DNA of 64,000 nucleotides from Rhodophyticola sp. CCM32 (GTDB lineage Bacteria; Pseudomonadota; Alphaproteobacteria; Rhodobacterales; Rhodobacteraceae): positions 2,418,001-2,482,000 of the forward strand of contig NZ_CP038492.1 of assembly GCF_004751985.1 (NCBI RefSeq). The letters run 5' to 3'. Every line of letters starts with the position of its first letter. Within the stretch, counting starts at the first letter, position 1. The position numbers and the translations under genes are program-made. Of this stretch, positions 16,674 through 25,911 are shown piece by piece. The notes under the pieces were generated by a model. It saw nothing but the letters and a program-made list of their open reading frames with translations. It was not told where the DNA came from and ran no database searches.

Positions 16674-18074
16674 TCAGGTCCGTCCCCCGCCGACAGTGCC
16701 GAACAGGTAGCTGCGCCCGTCCTGCGGCACCCAATCCGGGTCTTCCCAGGCAATCATCTTGCCGGGGTTCAGCAACCCTTTGGGATCCGCCCGGCGTTTG
16801 AACTCCAACTGATCAAGATCCGGCGCCTTCATGCCACCCTCCTCCAATGTCACGCGATGCGGGTTGAATACCGTCAGCCCCAATTCGCCCTCAAGAATGG
16901 TCACGACCTCCTCCAGCCGGGCCTCATCCGTGAAGCGCACAAGGGGCATCGCGACGGCGCGCACCTCGCCCTGGATGCGGGTGAATTCCATGTGGATCTG
17001 CAGCTCATCCCCGAACCGGGCCTTGATGGCGGCGGCGTCAGAATGGACATCATCGCTGAACATCATTTGCAGGTAGGTCATCGCCGGATCGACCTTGATC
17101 GCCCTGAGCGTGGTGTGATTCCACCCAAGCTCATAAAGGTCGGGAAACCGCCCCTCATGCTCCCCATCGCGGAACCGGATTTGTCCGCCCAGGCGCGCGA
17201 TCAACGCCTCCAATGCCGCAAGATCCCCGCTGGCCACATAGACCGCCACAAGCGCTTCCCCCTCAGGCACCAGCTTGCGATGGCGGAGGAAATACCTGTC
17301 CGCAATCCCCGGCTCGAACAGTGAAATCATGCGGGACAGGATTGCATCGTCGCGACCAATGGCGAAGGCGCAGGCAATCGCGGCGGCCATATCCGGCAGG
17401 CCGATCAGAACCTCGCGCCAGTCTGTTGCCGGATCAATCGGCAGTTCCAGCTCGGTGATGATCCCGTTGACGCCATAGGCATGGGCGGCCTTGTGAACAT
17501 CGTGGCCCGTCAATTCGATCACCTGCGGCTCGGCCTCCATGGTCAGAAGCCGGATGCGGCGGATATTGGCCGGGTTACGCAAACCGCCCCAACGGATTGC
17601 GCCGACGCCGCTTGATCCACCCGCGATGAAACCGCCGATCGTCGCGGTCGCCATGGTGGACGGGAACAGCCGGATCTCCTGATCCGTCTCGCGGGCCCGG
17701 TCTTCGATCCGGCGCATGATCGCCCCCGGCCCGGCCACCACATGCCCCGTATGGATGCCGATCTGGTCGAGGCGTTCGGTCAGCAGCACACAACCGCCCC
17801 GAAGCGGCATTGCCTGCCCGTAATTGCCGGTTCCGGCACCGCGAACGGTAACCGGTACGTCATGTTCGAAACATGTGGCAAGGATTTTGCGAACCTCATC
17901 CTCGGTCTCCGGGATCGCCAGAAAATCGCCCCTGATGTCAGCCAATTGCCGTTTCAGGATCGGCGAATACCAGAAGAAATCGCGACTTTTGCGCTCAACC
18001 GGACCCGGCGCATCGTCCACGGTGATGCCACTGGTCTGTAGGATCCCGAAACACTCTGTCATCCGCGCGTTCAT
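16674..18074 (-). CDS. FAD-linked oxidase (GlcD/vanillyl-alcohol-oxidase superfamily)
   Basis: A 466-aa flavoprotein with a PCMH-type FAD domain (residues about 45-230) and a GlcD-like C-terminal half. Seen: VTVRGAGTGNYGQAMPLRGG, the FAD pyrophosphate loop; GHVVAGPGA; STMATATIGGFIAGGSSGVG; and the C-terminal FKRRADPKGLLNPGKMI, shared with glycolate and lactate dehydrogenases. The ATG at 18074 overlaps the stop of the deaminase gene as ATGA; the extra upstream frame to 18290 is low-complexity Arg/Pro and is rejected. It likely oxidises a 2-hydroxy acid or similar intermediate. In a ureide pathway an oxidised hydantoin or glycolate derivative would fit, but the substrate is not readable. Confidence 0.87.
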   Translation of the reverse strand: MNARMTECFGILQTSGITVDDAPGPVERKSRDFFWYSPILKRQLADIRGDFLAIPETEDEVRKILATCFEHDVPVTVRGAGTGNYGQAMPLRGGCVLLTERLDQIGIHTGHVVAGPGAIMRRIEDRARETDQEIRLFPSTMATATIGGFIAGGSSGVGAIRWGGLRNPANIRRIRLLTMEAEPQVIELTGHDVHKAAHAYGVNGIITELELPIDPATDWREVLIGLPDMAAAIACAFAIGRDDAILSRMISLFEPGIADRYFLRHRKLVPEGEALVAVYVASGDLAALEALIARLGGQIRFRDGEHEGRFPDLYELGWNHTTLRAIKVDPAMTYLQMMFSDDVHSDAAAIKARFGDELQIHMEFTRIQGEVRAVAMPLVRFTDEARLEEVVTILEGELGLTVFNPHRVTLEEGGMKAPDLDQLEFKRRADPKGLLNPGKMIAWEDPDWVPQDGRSYLFGTVGGGRT

Positions 18075-19378
18075 AGGGCGATCTCTTTTGGCGTGATGGT
18101 GTTCATGCCGCCCACCGCCCTGTCGCGGCCGGCGATCAGGACGGTGCGCTCCTGTGGGGGGGCGGTCAAAAGCGCGCTCCAGTTGCGAGCCGGAACAAGA
18201 AGCAGGTCGGCGGGGGCACCGCTGGCAAGCAGGCCGCCATCGGTGTCCCCAAGGACGCGGGCGGGAATGTCGGTAATGGATCTGATCCAATGGCCAAGCT
18301 CATGATCAAGATGCAGGGCATAGGCCGCATCCGCGAACACGGACAGCAAATCGTAGTTTCCAAAGGGAAAGAACGCATCGCGCACGTTGTCGGTGGCGAT
18401 CACGATCGGCACGCCACGGGCGGACATCTCCCGAACCGGGGCCATCCCCCGTTGCTTTGGGGTCCGTGCCTGTTGCCGATCCTGAAGGTAGAGATTTGTT
18501 CGGGGCAGCGTTGCGATGGCGATGCCGGATTGGGCGATCAGATCCAAGGCCCGGTCCAGATCATCTGCCGGCAACAGCCCCAAACGACAGGCATGACCGG
18601 CCAGAACCCGGCCCTCATACCCGGTCCGCACCACCGCCTCGGCCAGTGCGAGTGTTGCCGGGGGCGTATCACACAGATGCTCATCCACATGGAAATCGAC
18701 GTCGAGCGCGTAGCGTGCCGCCCCTTGCAGGAACCGATCAAGAACCTCGGGTGCCGCGCCATCGGGCGGGATGAAGGCGCCAAGCACACCGCCCGCCCTT
18801 GCCACCTGCTTGCACCGCGTATCGAAGCCATCAATCATCGCGCGATCGAGGGCGGCAAGCGCCACCGGCGTGATCCGCATCCGGCCTTCATACTCTGACA
18901 TCACGTCTTTGATCGCGTGCCATCCCGGTTTGTCCTCGGGCAGCAGCATGCAGTCGATATGGCTTCGCATCGTGCCGACACCCGCCGTCAGCGCCTGATC
19001 GACAGCCCGGGTCATCCGCGTTCTGAAATGATCCACGTCCCAGGTGTGCATGGCAGGCCCCAGGGTTCCGATAGCCCCCATCAGGGTGCCGTCGCCCGCG
19101 CCCGTTTCATGAATCGTCTCGGATTTGTCGAGATGAACATGCGCCTCTGCGAGGCGGGGCAGCGCAACATTGCCGCGTGCCGGAACATGTATCGCATCGG
19201 GCAGTTCAGAGGCATGGCACAGCCGCCCCGCAGCAACCCCCAAATCCGCCATAACAAGCCCGTCCGTCATCCCCCCGCCTTCTACCGGCCGAGAGGCGAA
19301 ATCGCGCAACAGGGAGATCGGGACCATCACGTCCTGCAAGACGTAGGGTTGAGGCGGCGCGGGCAACGGGCGCATCAT
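18071..19378 (-). CDS. Amidohydrolase, cytosine/creatinine deaminase-like (CodA family)
   Basis: A 435-aa TIM-barrel metal-dependent deaminase. Seen: the metal-binding AHVHLD near residue 80, FHVDEH (His plus catalytic Glu), AGHACRLG, and the catalytic Asp in IATDNVRDAFFPFGN, all matching CodA (HIHLD, HCDE, SHTTA, HDD). CodA relatives deaminate cytosine, isocytosine or creatinine, removing ammonia from a cyclic amidine. Start ATG at 19378 overlaps the creatininase stop as ATGA. Beside a creatininase-family gene and a hydantoinase operon, creatinine deamination to N-methylhydantoin is one attractive possibility. Other cyclic amidines are equally open. Confidence 0.87.
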   Translation of the reverse strand: MMRPLPAPPQPYVLQDVMVPISLLRDFASRPVEGGGMTDGLVMADLGVAAGRLCHASELPDAIHVPARGNVALPRLAEAHVHLDKSETIHETGAGDGTLMGAIGTLGPAMHTWDVDHFRTRMTRAVDQALTAGVGTMRSHIDCMLLPEDKPGWHAIKDVMSEYEGRMRITPVALAALDRAMIDGFDTRCKQVARAGGVLGAFIPPDGAAPEVLDRFLQGAARYALDVDFHVDEHLCDTPPATLALAEAVVRTGYEGRVLAGHACRLGLLPADDLDRALDLIAQSGIAIATLPRTNLYLQDRQQARTPKQRGMAPVREMSARGVPIVIATDNVRDAFFPFGNYDLLSVFADAAYALHLDHELGHWIRSITDIPARVLGDTDGGLLASGAPADLLLVPARNWSALLTAPPQERTVLIAGRDRAVGGMNTITPKEIAL

Positions 19379-20148
19379 GACGCGTCCCAATCCGGCTCAT
19401 ATCCCGCCATTTCGTCGATCAGCGCACCAATGTGCCTTGCTGCCGTTTCGACAATCACCCGCCCGGCCTCAGGTGTTGCGGCGGCGGCATTCCCAGCTAC
19501 TCCCTCAGGGTGCAAATCACGCGCGGTCCATCCGGTGGACGGGGTGCCAAGGAACCTGAGATAGCTGTAATCCTGCGCCATCTGCCGGTTGGTCGAGGCA
19601 AAATCTTCCGCTTGGGTCATATCCACAAGGTCGGCAAACAGATGCAGCATTGCCGCCGTCTCCATGAACCCACCATGAAGGTCGTCAACCCTTGCCTCCT
19701 GCGGATGATCCCCGATCCCCAACGCCATCCAGCCAAGTGTCGAGGCGAATAGCCCGTGCTGGATGCGGGCACGCCGGATAACGGTTTGGAGGGCGGGCAT
19801 GTTCCCGCCATGGCCGTTGATGATCAGCAGTTTTCGGAAGCCCGCATGCGCCACACCGCGCGCGACCGCCATCAGCGTGGCAATCATGTCTTCCGTTCCA
19901 AGCCACACCGTACCCGGCCAATCGTGATGCTCTTCCGAGACACCGATGGGCAAAACGGGAAGAAGGCAGCATTCCGCTATTTGCGCCTGTGCCGCCCCCA
20001 GGCCCGCCATCGCCTCGGCCAGCAGATGATCAGTCCCCAGGGGCAGATGCGGCCCGTGCTGCTCCAACGCGCCGACCGGAAGGATCGCCACCGCGCCGGG
20101 GGGCGGCGGGAAGTCAGAGCTGCGAAGGGTGTGCCAAAGGCGTGTCAT
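19375..20148 (-). CDS. Creatininase-family amidohydrolase
   Basis: A 257-aa metal-dependent amidohydrolase of the creatininase family, whose members open cyclic amides or cleave formamides (creatininase, ArfB, MftE). Seen: LPVGALEQHGPHLPLGTD with the Glu, His and Asp ligands, NGHGGNMPAL, and DLHGGFMETA with the later Glu; the full metal set is present. The ATG at 20148 follows GCGGAAA; the open frame's TTG at 20160 is less likely. It is the first gene of the operon 20148-11964. A TTCG-N5-CGAA palindrome ends 14 bases upstream on the coding strand. The IclR gene is divergent. Confidence 0.9.
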   Translation of the reverse strand: MTRLWHTLRSSDFPPPPGAVAILPVGALEQHGPHLPLGTDHLLAEAMAGLGAAQAQIAECCLLPVLPIGVSEEHHDWPGTVWLGTEDMIATLMAVARGVAHAGFRKLLIINGHGGNMPALQTVIRRARIQHGLFASTLGWMALGIGDHPQEARVDDLHGGFMETAAMLHLFADLVDMTQAEDFASTNRQMAQDYSYLRFLGTPSTGWTARDLHPEGVAGNAAAATPEAGRVIVETAARHIGALIDEMAGYEPDWDAS

Positions 20149-20162
20149 GGATTTCCGCAATA

Positions 20163-20175
20163 TTCGTTTATCGAA
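20163..20175. promoter_or_regulatory. IclR-type operator candidate, site 2
   Basis: The palindrome TTCGTTTATCGAA is the exact reverse complement of the site at 11250-11262. It lies 14 bases before the creatininase ATG, in the divergent region shared with the IclR gene at 20287. A second partial copy (TTCGATATACCG) follows at 20182-20193. The placement suggests that the IclR protein controls the operon and perhaps itself. Confidence 0.62.
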
Positions 20176-20286
20176 ACTTTATTCGATATACCGTACGATA
20201 GAATCCGGACAGTGCAACCCACTACCGGCTATGTTGGCCTCGAATGACTTGCGAATGCCTATTAAACCAGCGATGGAGTCCGAGAA

Positions 20287-21048
20287 ATGGATGATGTTGT
20301 GATGAATACAGTCCCCAAGCCCGAGAAAAGCAGTGCCATCGAGTCTGAAATCTCGCTCACGTTTCGCAAGGGCCTTCAGGTCATGGAGGCGTTCGACGGA
20401 ACGTCGCGCCTGATGAGTCTGTCGGAAATCGCGCGCAAGACGGGGCTGAACGCTGCGGTCACGCGGCGGCTGGTGCGCACCCTTTTGCAGGCGGGCATCC
20501 TTGTGGAAAAGGGCCAGCGCTTTGAGATGACGGTGGGTGTGATGCGATTGGCGCGCGGGTTTCTGGACGGGCACCGAATCGCGCAGGTGATCCAGCCCAT
20601 CTTGCGCAAATCCGCCGAAAAGATTGGTGAGAACCTGTCTTTCGCGCTGCATGACCAGGCGGATGCCACCTATGTCGCCCACGCCTATCTGCCGGGGCAA
20701 TTCACACTCAACATGATCTCGGTCGGAACCCATGTCCCGCTTCACCGCACGGCGTCGGGTCATGCGATCCTTGCCCATCTGGACCGGGGCGATTGGCCCG
20801 CTGAATGTGATCCTGATACGCTGGGGCCGTCGGTCGACAGCACCCGAAAGCGCGGCTTCTCGTTTGTCGAGGCCGGGCTTATCTCTGGCGTGAGTTCGGT
20901 CGCGGTGCCGGTGTTCTCACCAGCACGGCAGATCGAAGGCGCAATCTCGATGCTTTTCCCGACCGGCCGGTACACCGCCGATGAGATGCCCCGAAGCGTT
21001 TTGGACGAGATGCAGCAATGTGCCGTCGATATCGGCGCCGCTGGCTGA
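20287..21048 (+). CDS. IclR-family transcriptional regulator
   Basis: A 253-aa regulator. Residues about 25-90 form the winged helix-turn-helix (SLSEIARKTGLNAAVTRRLV as recognition unit). The rest is the IclR effector domain, with GTHVPLHRTASGHAILAHL and SSVAVPVFSPARQIEGAIS at the usual spots. It is divergent from the creatininase operon and convergent with hyuB, whose stop is only 5 bp from its own stop. Likely ligand: a substrate or intermediate of the island. The adjacent TTCG-N5-CGAA palindrome is its most probable binding site. Confidence 0.92.
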   Translation: MDDVVMNTVPKPEKSSAIESEISLTFRKGLQVMEAFDGTSRLMSLSEIARKTGLNAAVTRRLVRTLLQAGILVEKGQRFEMTVGVMRLARGFLDGHRIAQVIQPILRKSAEKIGENLSFALHDQADATYVAHAYLPGQFTLNMISVGTHVPLHRTASGHAILAHLDRGDWPAECDPDTLGPSVDSTRKRGFSFVEAGLISGVSSVAVPVFSPARQIEGAISMLFPTGRYTADEMPRSVLDEMQQCAVDIGAAG

Positions 21049-21052
21049 ACGA

Positions 21053-22626
21053 TCATACCAGGGGGACCGGACGCGCGCCAAAGCCCGCGCCACCGCAACT
21101 CTCGATCACCAGCTTGTCGCCCGTGTCCAGTTTCACAGCAGATCGCGGGCCGAGTGGTTCCGTCGTGCCGTCGGCGCGCAAGAGACGCGCAGCGGAAGGT
21201 TTCGGCGCACCACCCCCGCCGGATCCATCTGGGACGCGCTGGAACCGCTCCCCCGGATCGAGACCGAGATGCCATCGGCCAGTGCAAGATATGTTCGCCG
21301 AACGCCGTCACCGCCATTGTGCAGGCCCTCCCCGCCGGAACCGCGCCGACGCTCCGACGACAGGACCCGCAAAGGCAGGTCCGCCTCGATGATTTCAACG
21401 GGCGTGTTGCGGGCATTGCCCACATCGGTCGAGACCGCATGCGCGCCTGCGCCATCGGGACCGCCACCGGCACCCCCTGCGATGATCTCGGTCGCGAGGA
21501 ACCGTTGGCCATCCGCCCCCATCCCCGAGAACGCGATGACATAGGCCATCCCGCAATTTGCCGCCGGGCGACCCGCAGGGTCAATCTGCGCCAAGGCCGC
21601 AAGGACGGTTGAGGTGATCGCACGCACCATATTGGTGCGCGCATTGACCGGCGCGGGTGTGGCGGCGTTGACGACGCTTGCCTCCGGCAGCACCAGATGG
21701 AGGCAACGCAGGATACCGCCGTTGCGCAATGCCGTGGGGCCAAGCAGCGTGATCGCAGCATAGAACACCGCCGATAGCGGGCCGGAGGCGACGCAGTTGA
21801 TCGGCGCGTCGACCTGCGCGGAGGAGCCGGTGAAATCCACGACCATACCATCCGCCGAGATCATCAAGGCAACGCAAACATCTAACCGCCCGAGAGTCGC
21901 ATCCGGATCAAGGCCGTCAACCGCGCGCACTTCATCCCCCGACAACGCCCCGAAGGCGGCGCGGGTTTCCACTTCGGCGGCATCGAGTAGTTCTGCGGTC
22001 GCCTCAACAAACCCACCGACACCCAAATCATCAATGATGCGCATCCAGCCTTGCACGGCAGAACGCGCGGCGGCGACCTGCGCGTCCAGATCGGCCAGAA
22101 CGACCCCCGGGACGCGGCTGTTGGCGGTGACAAGATCGCGGACCTCTTGCGACAGCACATGGTCGGTTCCCGCCCGCATCGGGGGCAGGCGCAACCCCTC
22201 CTGAAAGATCTCAGTCGCATCAGGCGGCACCGATCCGGGCCGCATGCCGCCAATGTCCTGATGATGCAGCAGGCTTGCCGTGAACCCGATCAGTTGGCCC
22301 TTGGCGAAGACAGGCAGGATCACGGCGATATCAGGCAGATGGGTGCCGCCTGAGAACGGATCGTTGGCGATGTAAACCTCACCCTCGCGCATTGTGTCCG
22401 GGGGGTAGCAGGCAAGCAACGCCGTCATTTGGCCGGGCAACGCCCCAAGCAGCAGGGGGATGGCATCGGACATGGCGAGAAGTTCGCCCGATGCCGTGAA
22501 CAGGGCCGAGGCGCAATCCGCCGCCTCCCGCGCGACGGGCGACACGGCCGTGTCCAGAAGCATGCGCTGCATGGTTTCCGCCAACCCGTCGAGGCGCAGT
22601 TGCAGAATACGGTTTGCCGTGCTCAT
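21053..22626 (-). CDS. hyuB: Hydantoinase B/oxoprolinase subunit, with one apparent frameshift
   Basis: Subunit B of an ATP-dependent N-methylhydantoinase/hydantoinase/acetone-carboxylase-like enzyme. Seen: LRLDGLAETMQRML, EVYIANDPFSGGTHLPDI, LHHQDIGGMRPGS, VDFTGSSAQVDAPINC and SSERRRGSGG with GLHNGG, all typical. As it stands the frame slips after DGISVSIRG and stops early at 21133. Adding one base to the five-C run at 21250-21254 (plus strand) restores GERFQRVPDG, RADGTTEPLGP and the family's C-terminal CGGAGFG, ending at 21053. The corrected gene would encode 524 aa, normal for HyuB. The start overlaps the hyuA stop as ATGA. A sequencing error in a homopolymer or a genuine inactivation are both possible; the LysR gene shows the same kind of defect. 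Confidence 0.88.
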
Positions 22627-24335
22627 GAGGCCCTCCTCTCCAGCCGATACCCGCCCGATACCGGGACGGCGTGCCATCCGTCCGGACAGATCGGCAGGTC
22701 AGCCTCCCCCGGTGTCAGAGCCGACGCCAGCGCGCCGGTTGTCTCAAACGACCGCGCGCATAGCAGTGTCACATATCCCGGCCCCTGCGGCGCGATTCCG
22801 TAGCGGCTGCGGTAGGTCTCTTGATAGGTCTGCGCCAATCGCTCCGGCGCGGCGCGGTCAAACGTGACGTCCATATGTGGCATCCTAGGGCGGGGAGAGA
22901 TGCGGGCTATCAGCTCGATTGAGGATTGATGATCCGGCACCGGTACAAGCTCAGCCGTGCTGGTGCGCGCGAAACCCACCAACATCGTTGACGTCACATC
23001 GGTCAACGACGCATCGACGCGACGCCGGATCTCAGCCTGCCTTGGCGCGCGCGCCAGACCGACGGCACCCGCAAACATCGACAGATGCGGTATCAGGACG
23101 TGGCTGAGGCCCAGCGCCTCCGCAAGACCCGTGGCCAGATACGCACCCGCCCCTCCCGTCACGACAAGACTCGCGCGGGTCGGATCGACATTGCGCCGGG
23201 TGGCATGGCGCGTGATTGCCTGGGCCAGATGCCGGTGCACAAGATCAAGGAGATGCGCCGCCTCGGTCGCCGTACAGTCGGTGTCACCCGCCATCCACCC
23301 AGCGGCAATCAGGGCGTCGTCCAGCATATACTCCACCTGCCCCGGAACCATCTGGGTGCCGCCCACCGGCAGGCTTTCCATATCCACCCGTGCACCACGC
23401 ACCGGAATCCCGGCCAGCATTCCGCTATCGGTCAGGGCCGGAGCGCCCTGCCGGACAAGGGCCAGATCGGAGGTTTTTGACCCTATATCGATCGAAATCG
23501 CGGTCGCTTGCCCGCCATCGATCACAGCCGCGGCCCCCCGGATTGAGGCCGCGGGTCCGCCGGCCATCAGCCGCACCAATGATCCGGTGAATTCCGTCAG
23601 CACCCCACGCCCATCGCCCCAAGCCCAACACCCGGCAAATCCCTTGGCCGCAAAACGATCCCTCAGCATAATCAGATCCGGCAGCACCGTGACTCGCAGC
23701 CAGCTATCGAGCACCGTGGAGACGAGACGCTCGAACTCCCGTGGCCGAGGATCGACCAGATGGGACAGGCTGATGGACAGATCGGGCAACCGCGCCCTCA
23801 GGATCGATGCGACGGCGTGTTCGTGCCGACCATTTTGGTGGGCATGCAGCAGACAAATCGCGACTGTGGACACGCCGCTTTCCGAAAGGGCTTCAGCGAT
23901 CCGTGCAACCTCGGCCTCGTCGACCGCCTGAATTTCTTCGCCCTGCGCATCCATGCGGGCAGAGACGCCGGAAGTTGCGCCATCGTCGATCAGATGTACG
24001 GGCGTCGCGACACGTGTCACCGGGTCGTACAATCCGACCCGGTCCTGACGGCCAAGCACCGCGATATCCTCAAACCCCGCTGTCGTGATGAGACCGACCC
24101 CAACCCCGGGCCCGTCCTGCAGTGTTTGCGCGTGATGCAAGTGATTGAGAAAACCCGTCGATGCGATCCGCACCTCCGACAGCTGCTCTGGCGTAAGGTC
24201 AAGCTTGGCCAACCCCGCCAGTGCGGTGTCCCATAGCGCATCGCCCAAAGGCTGCTTGCACCTGCGCACGCCGTCCGACCCCCACGCGATCATGTCGATG
24301 AACCGCGCCCCTATATCGATCGCCAGATGCGTCAC
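22623..24335 (-). CDS. hyuA: Hydantoinase A/oxoprolinase subunit
   Basis: Subunit A (570 aa) of the same enzyme, carrying the actin-like ATPase fold. Seen: LAIDIGARFIDMIAW at the N-terminus (phosphate-1-like loop), ASTGFLNHL, SLSHLVDPRPREFER, the middle ATPase segment AISIDIGSKTSDLALV, and VVTGGAGAYLATGLAE. With HyuB it would use ATP to open a hydantoin-type or 5-oxoproline-type ring. Known relatives convert N-methylhydantoin to N-carbamoylsarcosine. It overlaps the AllA-like gene by 4 bp upstream and hyuB by 4 bp downstream. The island's creatininase and CodA-like genes fit the N-methylhydantoin reading better than oxoproline, for which a separate PxpABC set lies elsewhere in the window. Confidence 0.92.
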   Translation of the reverse strand: MTHLAIDIGARFIDMIAWGSDGVRRCKQPLGDALWDTALAGLAKLDLTPEQLSEVRIASTGFLNHLHHAQTLQDGPGVGVGLITTAGFEDIAVLGRQDRVGLYDPVTRVATPVHLIDDGATSGVSARMDAQGEEIQAVDEAEVARIAEALSESGVSTVAICLLHAHQNGRHEHAVASILRARLPDLSISLSHLVDPRPREFERLVSTVLDSWLRVTVLPDLIMLRDRFAAKGFAGCWAWGDGRGVLTEFTGSLVRLMAGGPAASIRGAAAVIDGGQATAISIDIGSKTSDLALVRQGAPALTDSGMLAGIPVRGARVDMESLPVGGTQMVPGQVEYMLDDALIAAGWMAGDTDCTATEAAHLLDLVHRHLAQAITRHATRRNVDPTRASLVVTGGAGAYLATGLAEALGLSHVLIPHLSMFAGAVGLARAPRQAEIRRRVDASLTDVTSTMLVGFARTSTAELVPVPDHQSSIELIARISPRPRMPHMDVTFDRAAPERLAQTYQETYRSRYGIAPQGPGYVTLLCARSFETTGALASALTPGEADLPICPDGWHAVPVSGGYRLERRAS

Positions 24336-24865
24336 GGATCGCCAATCTCAAACGCGACAGCGCGCGACAGGGTGTGAAATTCGGTATCCTGCGTGTCGTC
24401 GCCGCGGAACATCATCGACACGAACTGCATGTCGATCTCAAGCGCGATGATGCCCTGATGCCAGATACCCCTTTTGTACACGACGCCCTGTCCGGCCCTG
24501 GCCACGAAGGCACGAACCGGCCCCTCGGGCCCATCGGGCCAGACGGCAACCATCCAGCATGCATGAGCGCTTGACACGGACATCTGCGGCACAAACATCT
24601 GCGCGCTCAAGGGATGCCGCTCGATGCGCGTGCACACGACCGGCGATGCCTTTCCCGTAACCTCGTAGATGTCGATTTCGGCACGGGTCGCCGCATCTGT
24701 GTGGGTCAGGCATGAGGGCGTGTTGGTCAGGCGGACGGTGTTATCACGGATCAACCGGCTGGCTCCGATACCCGGCCCAAGCACTTGGCCGAACGGCGCG
24801 AAATCATCAGATGTCAGCGGCTCAGCACGAAGCCGGATTGGCGGCAGGCCTGAAGCAGATGTCAT
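24332..24865 (-). CDS. Ureidoglycolate lyase (AllA)-like cupin
   Basis: A 177-aa protein of the AllA family, small cupin-fold enzymes that split ureidoglycolate into glyoxylate and urea. Seen: LRAEPLTSDDFAPFGQVL at the start, typical of AllA; ERHPLSAQMFVP, with the conserved His; GQGVVYKRGIWHQGIIAL, matching the family's G-x-W-H segment. ATG at 24865 is chosen because GGGAGG lies just upstream. It is first in an operon with hyuA and hyuB, an unusual partnership, and divergent from the LysR gene. Inference: it cleaves a ureido or methylureido acid produced by the hydantoinase branch. Confidence 0.85.
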   Translation of the reverse strand: MTSASGLPPIRLRAEPLTSDDFAPFGQVLGPGIGASRLIRDNTVRLTNTPSCLTHTDAATRAEIDIYEVTGKASPVVCTRIERHPLSAQMFVPQMSVSSAHACWMVAVWPDGPEGPVRAFVARAGQGVVYKRGIWHQGIIALEIDMQFVSMMFRGDDTQDTEFHTLSRAVAFEIGDP

Positions 24866-24983
24866 GCCGCCTCCCAGCTCTTCGGAAAATGCATATGTGA
24901 TGCGGTCGCGAACAAGGTTGACTATTCGATCTCGCATGGCAAAAGGCAAACAAATATATCTCGCTCAGCCATCAGGGAAACTG

Positions 24984-25861
24984 ATGAAGATCACGGTCCG
25001 CCAGATCCGCGCCTTTGCCGCCGTCGCCGAGTTGCAGAGCTTTACGGCAGCGGCGGAGCAGGTGAACCTGACGCAATCGGCTGTCAGCATGTTGGTGCGG
25101 CAACTTGAAGACACGCTGGGGCTGGCGTTGTTCGTCCGGACCGGGCGCGGCGTGATATTGACCGAATTCGGCGCCGAACTGCGCCCTATTTTCGCACGGG
25201 TCATGGCAGATCTTGATGGTGTGCAGGATGCGGCACAGGGTTTGCGGTCGCTTAGCAGTGGCACCCTGCGATTGGCCCTGACGCAAGTGCTGGCGGCGAC
25301 GTGGCTGCCCGAGATTCTTGACATTTACCGGACCCGGCATCCCGGCATCACCCTGGAAATCATGGATTCCGTGGGCGACCGGATCGTGGATACCGTCGCC
25401 GCCAATGAGGCCGAGATCGGGATCGGACCCGCGCGCAGCCACCTGCCGGATGTCGAAAAATCACCCCTATGGAGCGTGCCAATCCGTCTGGTTACCGCGG
25501 CAGGCTCAGCGGCCAAGACCGAACACCCGCATCAGTGGATTCACTATTCTGATGAGTTCGACATTCTGTTGGAGCGCACCCTCAGACATCATAGCTGGAC
25601 GAAAAATTGCGGATCGGTGCGTGTGCGCAGTCTGATCCCCGCGCTCGCGATGGTCGGCACCGGTAATTTCGCGACCGCCGCCCCCTCCTACGCAGAGGTG
25701 TTCGCCCCCAGTTCAAGGTCGCGTTCCATGATTTCGGCGACCCGCCGGTTGCGCAGGATTTCATGGTCTACTTTCGGTCGGATCACGCCCTGTCGCCTGC
25801 AGCCTCTGCCTTCCAGGACATCGCGAAGACGCATGTGCCACCGGGGGCGGTGCCGCTGTGA
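24984..25861 (+). CDS. LysR-family regulator, with one apparent frameshift
   Basis: A LysR-type regulator divergent from the AllA-HyuAB operon. Seen: the N-terminal helix-turn-helix (FAAVAELQSFTAAAEQVNLT, QSAVSMLVRQLEDTLG) and the periplasmic-binding-like effector domain. The frame slips at the five-C run 25705-25709. Adding one C restores APQFKVAFHDFGDPPVAQ and a normal LysR C-terminus ending at 25861, giving 292 aa. Without it the frame runs on into unrelated residues to 25889. The ATG at 24984 fits the family start. As with hyuB, a homopolymer miscount could explain the break. LysR regulators usually control the divergent operon, here AllA-HyuAB. Confidence 0.85.
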
Positions 25862-25871
25862 CGGCAACCAT

Positions 25872-25889
25872 CTAGGGTCAGGACCCTAG
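25872..25889. terminator. Hairpin between convergent genes
   Basis: A perfect 8-bp stem, CTAGGGTC and GACCCTAG with a two-base loop, lies between the convergent LysR gene and the hypothetical gene ending at 25912. It sits beside a TAGAGCAGAA-type sequence that also begins at 53983, so it may belong to a dispersed repeat. It is a likely shared transcript end, though without a clear T-run. Confidence 0.5.
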
Positions 25890-25911
25890 AGCAGAACAAA
25901 ACGATTTCACT

